Part shown: positions 1-9,114 of the stretch, in pieces
Position numbering within the stretch: position 1 is the stretch's first letter
Layout of the letters: every line of letters starts with the position of its first letter
Source: Bacteroidales bacterium
GTDB lineage: Bacteria; Bacteroidota; Bacteroidia; Bacteroidales; UBA932
Length of the DNA: 42,474 bases
Assembly: GCA_017553405.1 (NCBI GenBank)
Contig: JAFZME010000065.1
Span: 1-42,474 of the forward strand
Direction: 5' to 3'
The notes under the pieces: generated by a model
Told to the model about the DNA's origin: nothing
The model's database searches: none
Seen by the model: the letters and a program-made list of their open reading frames with translations, nothing else
Made by a program: the position numbers and the translations under genes

Positions 1-1
1 C

Positions 2-457
2 GCGGCCGATGCCGGAGCCGACGTGACGCACCTCGACTCCGTGAGGCAGGTCGTCACCTGGGCGCGCGACAATATGGAGCGCAGCGGCCTCGACGGTATC
101 CGCTGGGTGGTCGAAGACGCGCTCAAGTTCGCCAGGAGGGAAGCCAAGCGGGGCAATAAGTATCAGGGCATCATCCTCGACCCGCCCGCCTACGGCCACG
201 GCCCCGACGGCGAAAAATGGAAGCTCGACGAGCTTCTCTTCGACCTCCTCAAGACGGTGGCCGCCATCCTCGCGCCCAGGGACAGCTTCCTCGTCCTCAA
301 CCTCTACTCCAACGGCTATTCCTCAGCCCTCGCCGACACCCTCGTCCGCGAAGCCATCAAGGTCGGCGGCGAAGGACTCTCTTCAGGAGAACTGGCACTG
401 AAGGACCGGTTCGGCAAAGTATTGCCTTTATCCGTATTTGTCCGTCTCGTAAGATAA
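2..457 (+). CDS. Class I SAM-dependent rRNA methyltransferase, RlmI-like, C-terminal part
   Basis: The reading frame is open from base 2 and enters from outside the window, so only about the last 151 residues are present. The visible part starts in the SAM-binding Rossmann fold (AGADVTHLDSVRQVVTWARDN, the acidic strand-2 end that holds the ribose of SAM) and continues through IRWVVEDALKF to the catalytic-type motif ILDPPAYG, near residue 57 of the fragment. This pattern is typical of the RlmI/RlmK-like family that methylates 23S rRNA. The exact target base cannot be told from the fragment. The gene ends with TAA at 455-457, and the pgk promoter follows within 30 bases. Any N-terminal PUA domain would lie outside the window. 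Confidence 0.8.
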   Translation, partial: AADAGADVTHLDSVRQVVTWARDNMERSGLDGIRWVVEDALKFARREAKRGNKYQGIILDPPAYGHGPDGEKWKLDELLFDLLKTVAAILAPRDSFLVLNLYSNGYSSALADTLVREAIKVGGEGLSSGELALKDRFGKVLPLSVFVRLVR

Positions 458-460
458 GGA

Positions 461-491
461 TTGCGAAAAACAAGCAGAATTGTTACATTTG
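461..491 (+). promoter_or_regulatory. Bacteroidota-type promoter for pgk-lgt
   Basis: A perfect -7 box TACATTTG (TAnnTTTG) lies at 484-491. A TTG -33 element lies at 461-463, 20 bases upstream, which is the spacing expected for the Bacteroidota primary sigma factor. The pgk ATG is at 527, giving a leader of about 30 bases. Confidence 0.7.
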
Positions 492-526
492 TAGTCCTGC
501 AACAGAGACAACAAAACTAAAACGAT

Positions 527-1780
527 ATGCAAAAATTCATTGACAGCTACGACTTCACCGGCAAGAAAGCCATCGTGAGAGTCGATTTCAACGTTCCCCT
601 CGACGAGGACTTCAACATCACCGACGACACCCGCATCCGCAGGGCGATGCCCACTCTCAAGAAAGTGCTTGAGAAAGGCGGCAGCCTCATCATAATGTCC
701 CACCTCGGACGCCCCAAGAAGGTCGATCCGAAGTTCTCCCTGAAGCACATCGTGGGCCGCGTTTCCGAGTGCCTCGGCGTGCCCGTGCAGTTCGCGGAGG
801 ATTGCCAGAAGGCCGACGCCCAGGCCGCAGCTCTTAAGCCCGGCGAGGCCCTCCTCCTCGAGAACCTGCGCTACTACGCCGAAGAGGAAGGCAAGCCGAG
901 AGGCCTTGCAGAGGACGCCTCCGACGAGGAGAAGAAGGCAGCCAAGGCGGCCGTGAAGGAGAGCCAGAAGGCCTTCGTCAAGAAGCTCGCCTCCTACGCC
1001 GACTGCTACATCAACGACGCCTTCGGCACCGCCCACCGCGCCCACGCCTCGACAGCCCTCATCGCCGACTACTTCCCCGAGGACAAGATGTTCGGCTACC
1101 TGATGGAAGGCGAGATCACCGCCATCGAGAACGTTCTCAAGAACGCCAAGCGCCCCCTCACCGCCATCATCGGCGGCTCGAAGGTCTCCTCCAAGCTCGC
1201 CGTGCTTAAGAACCTCGTCGGCAAGGTCGACAACCTCATCATCGGCGGCGGTATGGGCTACACCTTCATCAAGGCCCAGGGCGGCAAGATCGGCAAGTCC
1301 CTCCACGAGGACGAGCTCATCCCCGACGCTCTCGCCATCCTCGAAGAGGCCAAGGCCAAGGGAGTCAACGTCTCCCTCTCCGTCAAGACCGTCGCAGGCC
1401 AGGCGTTTGAAAACGACACCCCCCGCCGGATTTTCGACACCCACAACATCGATCCCGAGTGGGAAGGTATGGACGCCGCTCCTGAGTCCATCGAGAACTG
1501 GAAGAAGATCATCCTCGCCTCCAAGACCGTCCTCTGGAACGGCCCCGTCGGCGTGTTCGAGCTTCCCAACTTCGCGAAGGGCACGCTCGCAATCGCCGAG
1601 GCCCTCGCCGAAGCGACCGAGAAGGGCGCCTACACCCTCGTCGGCGGCGGCGACTCCGTGGCTGCCGTGACACAGATGGGCTTCGCCGAGAAGGTGAGCT
1701 ACGTCTCCACCGGCGGCGGCGCAATGCTCGAAGCCATCGAAGGCAAGGAGCTCCCCGGCATCGCTGCAATCCGCAAGTAA
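527..1780 (+). CDS. pgk: Phosphoglycerate kinase
   Basis: Cytosolic glycolytic enzyme that moves the acyl phosphate of 1,3-bisphosphoglycerate to ADP. Its 417 residues match the family. Diagnostic motifs occur in order: [10 protein letters not shown] near residue 18, SHLGRPKK near 59, [15 protein letters not shown] near 112, [10 protein letters not shown] near 166, [12 protein letters not shown] near 218, WNGPVGVFE near 338, and the nucleotide-binding GGGDSVAAV followed by STGGGAMLE near the C-terminus. A charged Lys/Glu/Ala-rich insertion at about residues 125-150 lengthens the N-domain, as in other Bacteroidota PGKs. The start ATG sits behind a good promoter. Only 3 bases separate the stop from lgt, so the two are probably co-transcribed. 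The run GGC GGC GGT ATG at about 1248-1259 illustrates the CATG-avoiding codon switch. Confidence 0.98.
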   Translation: MQKFIDSYDFTGKKAIVRVDFNVPLDEDFNITDDTRIRRAMPTLKKVLEKGGSLIIMSHLGRPKKVDPKFSLKHIVGRVSECLGVPVQFAEDCQKADAQAAALKPGEALLLENLRYYAEEEGKPRGLAEDASDEEKKAAKAAVKESQKAFVKKLASYADCYINDAFGTAHRAHASTALIADYFPEDKMFGYLMEGEITAIENVLKNAKRPLTAIIGGSKVSSKLAVLKNLVGKVDNLIIGGGMGYTFIKAQGGKIGKSLHEDELIPDALAILEEAKAKGVNVSLSVKTVAGQAFENDTPRRIFDTHNIDPEWEGMDAAPESIENWKKIILASKTVLWNGPVGVFELPNFAKGTLAIAEALAEATEKGAYTLVGGGDSVAAVTQMGFAEKVSYVSTGGGAMLEAIEGKELPGIAAIRK

Positions 1781-1783
1781 GCG

Positions 1784-2662
1784 ATGGGACTCCTCGCCAT
1801 ACACTGGAATATCGACCCGGCCATCTTCCGCATCGGAGGATTTGAGCTAAGATGGTACAGCATACTGTTCGTCTCCGGATTCATCATCGGCTGGTTCATA
1901 TTCAAGAAATTCTTCCGAAGGGAAGGGGTCCCGGAAAAACTCCTGGACCCCCTTCTCTACACGCTTCTCATAGCGACCATCGTCGGCGCCCGCCTCGGCC
2001 ACTGCCTTTTCTACCAGCCCGACTATTACCTGACCAGCTGGAAAGGCTTTGCAGAGATATTTATGCCCTGGAAGGGCGGCCTGGCGAGCCACGGCGGCGC
2101 CATTGCGCTGGTCCTCGCAATGTGGTGGTACGCAGCCCATTACGGCAAGAAGTACGGCTTTGATTTCCTCTGGATAATGGACCGCCTTGTGATCACCGTC
2201 TGCTTCGCAGGCGCGCTGATCCGCCTCGGCAACCTGTTCAACAGCGAGATCTACGGCGACGTGACGACTCTCCCCTGGGGCATCGTCTTCGAGCGCAACG
2301 AAGAGACGCTCCCGAAGCACCCGACTCAGCTCTATGAAGCATTGAGCTACACGATTCTCGGTTTCGGCCTCCTCGCAGCCTACAACAAGAGGCTGGAGAA
2401 GCTCAAGAGGGGCGAGATTTTCGGCATATTCCTGATCTGCCTTTTCGGCATAAGGTTCCTCATCGAATTCATCAAGGAGCCGCAGGTGGAGTTTGAAACG
2501 ACTATGGCGCTCGATATGGGCCAGATCCTTTCAATTCCGTTCATTCTGGCAGGTATCGCCCTGCTTGTCTGGAGCCTGACAAAAGGCGGCCCGGCGATGA
2601 TAACCCCTCCCGAAAAGCCGAAGAAAGAGCCAACCCATTACGCCAAAAGCCTAAAAAATTAA
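1784..2662 (+). CDS. lgt: Prolipoprotein diacylglyceryl transferase
   Basis: Inner-membrane enzyme that transfers diacylglycerol from phosphatidylglycerol to the lipobox cysteine of prelipoproteins. The window itself encodes several clients: the RND adaptor, the GldH-like protein, the Ig-repeat lipoprotein and the DUF5106-like lipoprotein. Of 292 residues, about seven hydrophobic segments can be seen. Family motifs present are GARLGHCLFY (68-77), GGLASHGGAIA (98-108) with the essential His at 103, RLGNLFNSEIYG (147-158) with the conserved Arg, Asn and Glu, and HPTQLYEAL (179-187). The C-terminal tail is Lys/Pro-rich and cytoplasmic. The gene follows pgk after 3 bases, so this ATG is the natural start. 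A strong hairpin follows it. Confidence 0.97.
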   Translation: MGLLAIHWNIDPAIFRIGGFELRWYSILFVSGFIIGWFIFKKFFRREGVPEKLLDPLLYTLLIATIVGARLGHCLFYQPDYYLTSWKGFAEIFMPWKGGLASHGGAIALVLAMWWYAAHYGKKYGFDFLWIMDRLVITVCFAGALIRLGNLFNSEIYGDVTTLPWGIVFERNEETLPKHPTQLYEALSYTILGFGLLAAYNKRLEKLKRGEIFGIFLICLFGIRFLIEFIKEPQVEFETTMALDMGQILSIPFILAGIALLVWSLTKGGPAMITPPEKPKKEPTHYAKSLKN

Positions 2663-2681
2663 AAATTTTTAAAAATTACGT

Positions 2682-2710
2682 AAAAATCGCGCTTGCAAGG
2701 CGTGATTTTT
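2682..2710 (+). terminator. Rho-independent-type terminator after pgk-lgt
   Basis: An 11-bp stem pairs AAAAATCGCGC (2682-2692) with GCGTGATTTTT (2700-2710), with one G-U pair and a 7-base loop. The right arm ends in a T run. It sits between the lgt stop and the TolC start inside a short AT-rich gap. Confidence 0.75.
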
Positions 2711-2746
2711 GCATAAAGGAGCGCGCCTTTGTGAAATAATTTGAAT

Positions 2747-4282
2747 ATGACTTTCAAGAAATATCTGCCGGTTCTTATCGCCCTTCTGCTGCTTCCTGCG
2801 GCAGCAAAGGCGCAATACAGGACCGATTCCCTGTCCACCCGCGGCGACACCCTCGTCCTCACCCTCGACGACGCCCTGCGCATCGCCCTGAGCGAGAACG
2901 TCTCCGTCAAGGTGGCCGACAAGGAGATCCAGCGCCTCAAATACGCGAAAGCGGGCTCCTACTCCGCCCTCTTCCCCCAGATCAACTTCTCCGGATCCTA
3001 CCAGAGGACCATCAAGAAGCAGGTTATGTATATGGGCGGCAGCGACGATGAAGAAGGCGGCGGCGGTATGTCCAGTATGTTCTCCGGCATTATGGAGCCG
3101 ATAATGTACTATATCCAGCAGCTCTATGAGGGCACAAGCGTACCCTATGTGCCCTATGTAGCACCCGAGACCGAGACGTCCTCGTCTTCGAGCGACGGCA
3201 TCGAAGTCGGCCGCTGGAACACCTGGAGCGCCGGCATCTCGGCCTCTATGCCGATAGTCAACGCCCAGCTCTGGGAGAGCATCAAGGTCTCCGGCCAGCA
3301 GGTGGAGCTCGCCGTCGAAAAGGCCCGCGAGTCCCGCCTCGGTATGGTCTCCTCCGTCAAGAACGCCTTCTACGGCGTCCTTCTCGCCAAGGAAGTGTTC
3401 GAGGTCTACAAGTCCGTCTATGAGAACGCTCTCGAGAACCTCCAGCTGACCGAAAAGAAATACGAGGCCCAGAAGGCCTCCGAGCTCGACCTCGCCCGCG
3501 CCAAAACGACCTTCGCCAACGCGATTCCCAACGTCTACAACGCCGAGTCCTCAATCATCCTCGGCCTGTGGCAGCTCAAGGCCGTCATCGGTATGGACCT
3601 CGACGAGAACATCGACATCGCCGGCAGCCTCGACGACTTCGCCGACCATATGTTCTACGACATCCACCAGGCCGACTCCGTCTCCCTGGAGGGCAACACC
3701 ACGATGCGCCAGCTCGAGCTCCAGGCCGAGCAGCTCGCCTCAGCCATCAGGATGAACGCTTTCGCCTTCATCCCCACCCTTTCGGCCACCTTCTCCTACA
3801 GCTACAACGCGATGGCCAACGACTTCAAGTTCAAGCAGTACCAGTGGACGCCCTACTCCTTCGTCGGCATATCCCTCAACATCCCCATCTTCACGGGCGG
3901 CAAGAGGATATTCGACATCAAGCAGTCCAAGCTGCAGGCCGCCGAGCTGGATCTCCAGAAGCAGAACACCGAGCGCCAGCTGCGCATCTCCGTGCGCCAG
4001 AGCGTACAGGCAATGGAGACCGCGATGCAGACCTACACCGCCGCCAAAGACGCCCTCGAGTCTGCCGAGAAGGCCTACGACATCGCGGCCAAGTCCTACG
4101 ACGTGGGCCGCAGCACCCTCACGGACGTCGACAACGCCCAGCTCGGCCTTACCCAGGCCAGGCTCAGCGTCTCGCAGGCCATCTACAGTTTCATCACGGC
4201 GAAGACCGGCCTCGAGCAGACAATCGGCTGCGATTTCCTCGACGACCGCGGCAAGGTCGACCTCAACGGCTCCTACAAATAA
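2747..4282 (+). CDS. TolC-family outer-membrane efflux channel
   Basis: Outer-membrane and periplasmic exit duct of a tripartite RND pump. The ATG at 2747 gives 511 residues beginning MTFKKYLPVLIALLLLPAAA, a clear signal peptide ending near AKA-Q. An in-frame TTG two codons upstream is possible but less likely. The mature protein shows two OEP half-repeats of long amphipathic helices: LTLDDALRIALSENVSV near residue 38, and the second half from about 290 with RQLELQAEQLASAIRMNAF. Each contains a strand segment such as ATFSYSYNAMANDF or FVGISLNIPIFTGGKR. An Asp/Glu/Gly/Met/Ser-rich loop at about 95-155 is unusually long. The adaptor gene follows after 6 bases and the permease after that, so the channel is dedicated to this pump. 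Upstream there is a near-consensus box (TAATTTG) one base short of the usual spacing. Confidence 0.93.
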   Translation: MTFKKYLPVLIALLLLPAAAKAQYRTDSLSTRGDTLVLTLDDALRIALSENVSVKVADKEIQRLKYAKAGSYSALFPQINFSGSYQRTIKKQVMYMGGSDDEEGGGGMSSMFSGIMEPIMYYIQQLYEGTSVPYVPYVAPETETSSSSSDGIEVGRWNTWSAGISASMPIVNAQLWESIKVSGQQVELAVEKARESRLGMVSSVKNAFYGVLLAKEVFEVYKSVYENALENLQLTEKKYEAQKASELDLARAKTTFANAIPNVYNAESSIILGLWQLKAVIGMDLDENIDIAGSLDDFADHMFYDIHQADSVSLEGNTTMRQLELQAEQLASAIRMNAFAFIPTLSATFSYSYNAMANDFKFKQYQWTPYSFVGISLNIPIFTGGKRIFDIKQSKLQAAELDLQKQNTERQLRISVRQSVQAMETAMQTYTAAKDALESAEKAYDIAAKSYDVGRSTLTDVDNAQLGLTQARLSVSQAIYSFITAKTGLEQTIGCDFLDDRGKVDLNGSYK

Positions 4283-4288
4283 TCGGAT

Positions 4289-5335
4289 ATGAAGACTTTA
4301 AGATATATACTCATCACGGTGACCGCTATGGCCGCCGTTTCGTGCGCTTTATTCAGCGGAAAAGAAAAGAAGAACGACGTGGGCCTGACCTTCGAGTCCG
4401 AGGAAGACGACACTCCCGCCAATGTGGAGGTCGTCGTCGCCGCCACCCGCGAGGTCCCGCAGGAGAATGTCTACGCATCCTCCGTACAGCCCTATGCCGT
4501 CAACAATATCGCCCCGCAGTCCGGCGGCCGCATCCAGAAGATCAACGTCAAGGTCGGCGACTACGTCTACAGAGGGCAGATTCTCGCCGAGATGGACAAG
4601 CTCCAGCTCGAGCAGACAAGGCTACAGGTGCGCAACGACTCCATCGAGCTGAGCCGCATCCGCGGTCTCTACGAGAAAGGCGGAGTGTCCAAGAGCGACC
4701 TCGACGCCATCGAGCTCGCCAGCAGCGTACGCCTCGCCACCCTCAAGAACCTTGAGGAGAACACTATCCTCCGTTCCCCCATCACCGGCTATGTGACGGC
4801 GCGCAACTACGACCGCGGCGATATGTACACGATGGCCCAGCCTCTGTACACGGTCCAGCAGGTCGTGCCCGTCAAGCTTCTTGTGGGCATATCCGAAAGT
4901 GAATACACGATGGTCAAGAAAGGCGACAGCGTCTCCCTCACCGCCGACGCTCTCCCGGGCCGCACCTTCACGGGCCGCATCCAGAACCTCTACCCGACCA
5001 TCGACGCCGCAACCCACACCTTCAACGCCGAAGTCATCGTGCAGAACTCCGACAGGGCCCTCCGCCCGGGTATGTACGCCCGCGTGACGGTCACCTTCGG
5101 CAAGCGCAACAGCGTCATAGTCCCCGACAAGTGCATCGTCAAGCAGGAAGGCAGCGGCCAGCGTTTCGTCTACATAGTCAACGGCGACGACAGCACCGTC
5201 TCCTTCGTCCCCGTGACTCTCGGACGCCATATCGGCGACGAGTATGAGATCCGCGAGGGCATTCCCGACGGCGCAACGGTGGTCGTCAAGGGCCAGGTCA
5301 ACCTCCGTGACGGCAAAAAGGTCAACGTGTTATGA
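4289..5335 (+). CDS. RND efflux periplasmic adaptor subunit (membrane fusion lipoprotein)
   Basis: Periplasmic adaptor that joins the inner-membrane permease to the TolC channel. It has 348 residues. A lipoprotein signal ends in AAVSC with Cys19 as the lipidated residue, so the protein is anchored by lipid rather than a transmembrane helix. The first half of the lipoyl domain is visible near residue 72 (APQSGGRIQKINVKVGDYVYRGQ, cut short here), then a short helical hairpin, then the second half ILRSPITGYVTARNYDRGDMY near 155, a beta-barrel domain and a C-terminal membrane-proximal domain (GIPDGATVVVKGQVNLRDGKKV). The short hairpin is typical of AcrA/MexA-type adaptors. Its stop overlaps the permease start as ATGA (5332-5335), indicating coupled translation. 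The substrate is unknown. Confidence 0.94.
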   Translation: MKTLRYILITVTAMAAVSCALFSGKEKKNDVGLTFESEEDDTPANVEVVVAATREVPQENVYASSVQPYAVNNIAPQSGGRIQKINVKVGDYVYRGQILAEMDKLQLEQTRLQVRNDSIELSRIRGLYEKGGVSKSDLDAIELASSVRLATLKNLEENTILRSPITGYVTARNYDRGDMYTMAQPLYTVQQVVPVKLLVGISESEYTMVKKGDSVSLTADALPGRTFTGRIQNLYPTIDAATHTFNAEVIVQNSDRALRPGMYARVTVTFGKRNSVIVPDKCIVKQEGSGQRFVYIVNGDDSTVSFVPVTLGRHIGDEYEIREGIPDGATVVVKGQVNLRDGKKVNVL

Positions 5336-8300
5336 GCATCTACAGAACATCAGTAAACCATCCGGTCACGACGTTCCTGCTCTTCCTGGCGTTCGCGATA
5401 CTTGGCATTTACTCGCTCGTCAAGCTCCCGATCGACTTCTTCCCGGACATCGAGTCCAACACCATTATGGTGATGTCCTCCTACCAGGGAGCCAGCGCGG
5501 AGGATGTCGAGACCAACCTTACAAAGGTCCTGGAGAACTCCCTCAACGGCGTCGCCGACCTTAAGGATATGAGCTCCCAGTCCAAGGAGAACATATCCAT
5601 CATCACCCTCGAGTTCAAATACGGCACCGACATAGAAGTCGCGACCAACGACGTCCGCGACAAGCTCGACCGCGTCAACAGCATCCTGCCCGACGGCGCC
5701 TCCATCCCCATCATCTTCAAGTTCAGTATGGACGATATGCCCATTATGATGATGGCTGCGACCGCCGACCAGAGCGTCCCGGCGCTCGACAAGATCCTCG
5801 ACGACAAGGTCGCCACCCCGCTCGCCCGAGTCTCCGGAGTCGGCACGGTCTCGGTCGTAGGCGCCCCGAAGAGGGAGATTCAGGTCTACTGCGACCCGTC
5901 CAAGCTCAACGCCTACAACCTTTCCATTCCCACGATCTCCCAGATCATCGCCGCGGAGAACCGCAATGTCCCTTCCGGCAGCATCGACATAGGCAGCGAG
6001 ACCTACACCCTCCGTATCAAGAAGGAGTTCAGCGACCCTTCCGAAATCCTCGACCTCGTGGTGGGCTACTCTGCCGGCAAGGCCGTCTATCTGAGGGATG
6101 TCGCGACCGTCAACGACGGGCTTGAAGAGAAGTCGCAGGAGTCCTACACCAACGGCACCCGCGGCGCCCTCGTCATCATCCAGAAGCAGTCCGGTTCCAA
6201 CACCGTGGGCGTGACCAAAGAGGTCAAGAAGACGATGCGCGAGCTCCAGAAGACGCTCCCGTCGGACATCAAGTTCACGGTCGTTATGGACGCCTCGACC
6301 AACATCATCAACACGATCAACTCCCTGAAGGAGACCATCTTCATCACCTTCCTCGTGGTTATGCTGGTCGTCTTCATCTTCCTCGGAAGGTGGAGAGGCA
6401 CCATCATAGTCGTCCTGTCGATTCCTATCGCCCTGCTGGCGTCCCTGATGTACCTGTTCGTGACGGACAACTCTCTCAACATCATCTCGATGTCTTCGCT
6501 GTCCATTGCGATCGGTATGGTCGTGGACGACGCCATCGTCGTGCTGGAGAATGTCTCGACTCATCTCGACAGGGGAGAAAAGCCCAAGGAGGCGGCCGTC
6601 CACGGCACCTCCGAAGTCGGTATCTCCGTCATCGCCTCCACCCTCACGATGCTCTGCGTCTTCCTCCCGCTGACGATGATCAGCGGTATGGCCGGCGTTA
6701 TGTTCAAGCAGCTCGGATGGATCATCTCCATCATTATGATAGTGTCCACGACGGCGGCCCTCACCCTCGTCCCGATGCTCTGCTCGATAATGCTGACCAA
6801 CAAGCCGAAGACCGGCAAGCTCCATATGGCCATCTTCGGCCCCGTCAACAAGTTCCTCGACGGGCTTTCCGGCGGCTACGGCAAGTTCATCGCCTGGTGT
6901 ATGAAGCACAAGACCATCGTCCTGACAAGCGCGCTTGCAGTCTTCGTCCTGACGCTGGTTCTCCTCGTGCCGAGGATCAAGACGGAGTACTTCCCGAAGG
7001 CCGACCAGGGCCGTCTTTCCGCCACCGTCGAGCTCCCCATCGGCACGTCACAGGCCGTCACGGCCGACGTCGCCCACAGAATCTACAAGAAGATTGCGGC
7101 CGACGTGCCGGAGATCAAGGTTCTCAACTACCGCTTCGGCCAGGCCGACACCGACAACGCCTTCGCCTCGATGCAGGCCAACGGCGCCTACCTCATCTCG
7201 ATGAACATCAATCTCGGAAGTATGGAGAACCGTGAACGCTCCGTCTTCGAGATAGCCGACATCATCCGCGCCGACATCGCCTCCTTCCCGGAGATCAGGA
7301 AGTTCAACGTGACTGAAGGCGCCGGCGGAATGGGCGGCGCGACCACCGTCAAGGTCGAGGTCTACGGTTTCGATTTCGACACCACGGAGGACGTGGCTAA
7401 AATGCTCAGGAACAAGATGTCCGAAGATCCGAGCTTCACCCAGGTCAACATCAGCCGCGACCAGTACACCCCTGAATACCAGGTCGACTTCGACCGCGAG
7501 AAGCTCGCCATCAACGGCCTGTCTTCAACGACTGCGGCCGCGGCCTTCAGTTCCGCGATGAACGGCTCGGTGGGCTCGTTCTTCCGTGAGAACGGCGACG
7601 AATACAACATCCGTGTCCGCTATGCCCCCGAGTTCAGAAGAGGCATCGAGGACATCGAGAATATCATAGTCTACAACCCCGCGGGCCGCGGTGTCAGGAT
7701 GAAGGAGCTCGGCCAGGTGGTCGAATCCAAGGTTCCTCCGACCATCGAGAGGAAGAACCGTTCAAGGCTTGTCACCGTGACCGGAGTCGTTTCCAGGGAC
7801 CACGCCCTCAGCGACGCCGTCGCGGCCTGCCAGAAGATCATCGACGAGAGCGAAATCCCCACGGAGATCACCCCTGTCATCGGCGGCGACTATGAAGACC
7901 AGCAGGAAATGTTCTCCGATATGCTCCTGCTTGTCGCGCTCATCATCATCCTCGTCTATATGGTGATGGCCTCGCAGTTCGAGTCCTATCTCGGCCCGTT
8001 CGTCATTATGTTCTCCATCCCCTTCGCCTTCGTCGGCGTCATCCTCGGCCTCTGGACCACAGGGACAGCCCTCGGCGTTATGGGTATGGTCGGTATCATC
8101 ATCCTTCTCGGTATAGTGGTCAAGAACGGTATCGTGCTCATAGACTACACCATACTCTGTCAGGAAAGGGGTATCGGCATCAGGGAATCCTCCGTGACCG
8201 CGGCCAAGAGCCGTCTCAGGCCTATCCTTATGACCACCCTCACGACCGTGCTCGGTATGCTTCCTATGGCCCTCGGCCGCGGAGAAGGTTCCGAAATGTG

Positions 8301-8448
8301 GCGCGGCCTCGGTATGGTGGTCTGCTGGGGTCTTTCCATATCGACCGTCGTCACCCTCGTCATCATCCCGACGCTTTACTGCGGCCTCACCGAAATTCGC
8401 GAGAAACACGCTGCGAAAAAAGCCGCCAAGGCAGCGGCAAAAGCATAA
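5332..8448 (+). CDS. RND-family efflux permease (AcrB-like)
   Basis: Proton-driven inner-membrane pump of 1038 residues, the length of the AcrB/HAE class. TM1 lies at about 12-30, followed by a large periplasmic porter loop. The TM4 signature GMVVDDAIVVLENV contains the proton-relay pair Asp399-Asp400. A second porter loop follows, and the TM10 motif GIVVKNGIVLIDY holds the conserved relay Lys. Two internal halves are evident. The C-terminus is a short Ala/Lys-rich cytoplasmic tail. It overlaps the adaptor by 4 bases and is followed after 3 bases by the PG0541-like gene. The class exports drugs, lipophiles or envelope components, and the specificity cannot be read from sequence. Met-rich stretches such as 5728-5757 use AGT, GAT and ATT before ATG, avoiding CATG. 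Confidence 0.96.
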   Translation: MSIYRTSVNHPVTTFLLFLAFAILGIYSLVKLPIDFFPDIESNTIMVMSSYQGASAEDVETNLTKVLENSLNGVADLKDMSSQSKENISIITLEFKYGTDIEVATNDVRDKLDRVNSILPDGASIPIIFKFSMDDMPIMMMAATADQSVPALDKILDDKVATPLARVSGVGTVSVVGAPKREIQVYCDPSKLNAYNLSIPTISQIIAAENRNVPSGSIDIGSETYTLRIKKEFSDPSEILDLVVGYSAGKAVYLRDVATVNDGLEEKSQESYTNGTRGALVIIQKQSGSNTVGVTKEVKKTMRELQKTLPSDIKFTVVMDASTNIINTINSLKETIFITFLVVMLVVFIFLGRWRGTIIVVLSIPIALLASLMYLFVTDNSLNIISMSSLSIAIGMVVDDAIVVLENVSTHLDRGEKPKEAAVHGTSEVGISVIASTLTMLCVFLPLTMISGMAGVMFKQLGWIISIIMIVSTTAALTLVPMLCSIMLTNKPKTGKLHMAIFGPVNKFLDGLSGGYGKFIAWCMKHKTIVLTSALAVFVLTLVLLVPRIKTEYFPKADQGRLSATVELPIGTSQAVTADVAHRIYKKIAADVPEIKVLNYRFGQADTDNAFASMQANGAYLISMNINLGSMENRERSVFEIADIIRADIASFPEIRKFNVTEGAGGMGGATTVKVEVYGFDFDTTEDVAKMLRNKMSEDPSFTQVNISRDQYTPEYQVDFDREKLAINGLSSTTAAAAFSSAMNGSVGSFFRENGDEYNIRVRYAPEFRRGIEDIENIIVYNPAGRGVRMKELGQVVESKVPPTIERKNRSRLVTVTGVVSRDHALSDAVAACQKIIDESEIPTEITPVIGGDYEDQQEMFSDMLLLVALIIILVYMVMASQFESYLGPFVIMFSIPFAFVGVILGLWTTGTALGVMGMVGIIILLGIVVKNGIVLIDYTILCQERGIGIRESSVTAAKSRLRPILMTTLTTVLGMLPMALGRGEGSEMWRGLGMVVCWGLSISTVVTLVIIPTLYCGLTEIREKHAAKKAAKAAAKA

Positions 8449-8451
8449 AAT

Positions 8452-8745
8452 ATGAAAGCTATATTCATTGCATATAATCAGGCCTACAATCAGGAGATTG
8501 TGGAGCTTCTCGAGGCCCAGGGCCAGCGCGGCTACACCGTCTGGGAGGAAATCGGAGGGCGCGGCAGCGTCGACGGCGAGCCCCATCTCGGCAACCACGC
8601 CTGGCCCACCCAGAACCACGCCATCCTCTCCGCCGTCGACGACAGCCTTGTCGCCGGCATAATGGACGCCCTCCGCAAGAAGGACGAGGCCTACAAAGAC
8701 CTGGGGCTCAGGGCCTACACCTGGTCGATAGAAGAGGCCCTTTAG
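8452..8745 (+). CDS. PG0541-family RND transporter-associated protein
   Basis: Small soluble protein of 97 residues with no signal peptide or membrane segment. It begins MKAIFIAYNQAYNQEIVELL and has a predicted beta-alpha-beta, ferredoxin-like layout. A conserved central stretch reads GYTVWEEIGGRGS followed by EPHLGNHAWPTQNHAIL. Proteins of this type sit directly behind RND permeases in Bacteroidota and are known as the PG0541 family. The fold recalls PII-like signalling proteins, so a role in sensing or regulating the pump is an inference. Here it is the last gene of the operon, 3 bases after the permease stop. It ends just before the trxA promoter. Confidence 0.75.
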   Translation: MKAIFIAYNQAYNQEIVELLEAQGQRGYTVWEEIGGRGSVDGEPHLGNHAWPTQNHAILSAVDDSLVAGIMDALRKKDEAYKDLGLRAYTWSIEEAL

Positions 8746-8755
8746 AAAATTTTAT

Positions 8756-8763
8756 TATATTTG
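8756..8763 (+). promoter_or_regulatory. Putative -7 box upstream of trxA
   Basis: A perfect TATATTTG (TAnnTTTG) starts 10 bases after the PG0541-like stop codon and 33 bases before the trxA ATG. No convincing -33 TTG lies at the expected distance, so the call rests on the -7 box alone. Confidence 0.5.
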
Positions 8764-8796
8764 CGAGGTTAGGACATAAGAGTCCTGCTGTATATT

Positions 8797-9111
8797 ATGC
8801 TTAAAATCATCACCGAGAATAATTTCTCCGAGATAACCGCCACCGGCGGACTCGTCGTTATCGATTTCTGGGCCACCTGGTGCGGCCCCTGCAGAATGCT
8901 TTCCCCCATCGTGGACGAACTGGCCGACGAACTGGCCGGCAAAGTCACCGTCGCCAAGTGCAACGTTGACGACTGCCCCGACATCGCGGCCGACTACGGC
9001 ATCCGCAGCATCCCCACGCTGATATTCCTCAAGGACGGCCAGGCTGTCGAAAGGAGCGTCGGCGTCAGGTCGAAAGAGGAGCTTCTCGGCATCATCAACT
9101 CCCTTCTTTAA
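8797..9111 (+). CDS. trxA: Thioredoxin
   Basis: Cytosolic disulfide reductase of 104 residues, the usual size, with no signal peptide. The active site [10 protein letters not shown] has redox cysteines at 29 and 32. The cis-proline loop is [13 protein letters not shown] near residue 68. The sequence keeps the fold-defining VVIDFWA strand and the final [12 protein letters not shown] helix. It is the first gene of an eight-gene run in which the remaining genes follow with almost no gap. The next gene starts 3 bases later and encodes an outer-membrane barrel, so the grouping looks like housekeeping co-transcription rather than a pathway. Confidence 0.96.
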   Translation: MLKIITENNFSEITATGGLVVIDFWATWCGPCRMLSPIVDELADELAGKVTVAKCNVDDCPDIAADYGIRSIPTLIFLKDGQAVERSVGVRSKEELLGIINSLL

Positions 9112-9114
9112 CCA

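Noticed and set aside
428-1804. A 458-codon open frame on the minus strand across pgk
   Set aside because: Antisense to pgk, which has all family motifs; the protein is a Gly/Val/Leu-rich shadow with no recognisable fold.
5350-6909. A 519-codon open frame antisense to the RND permease
   Set aside because: Rich in Asp, Gly, Arg and His in the pattern of antisense GC-rich code; the permease on the other strand is certain.
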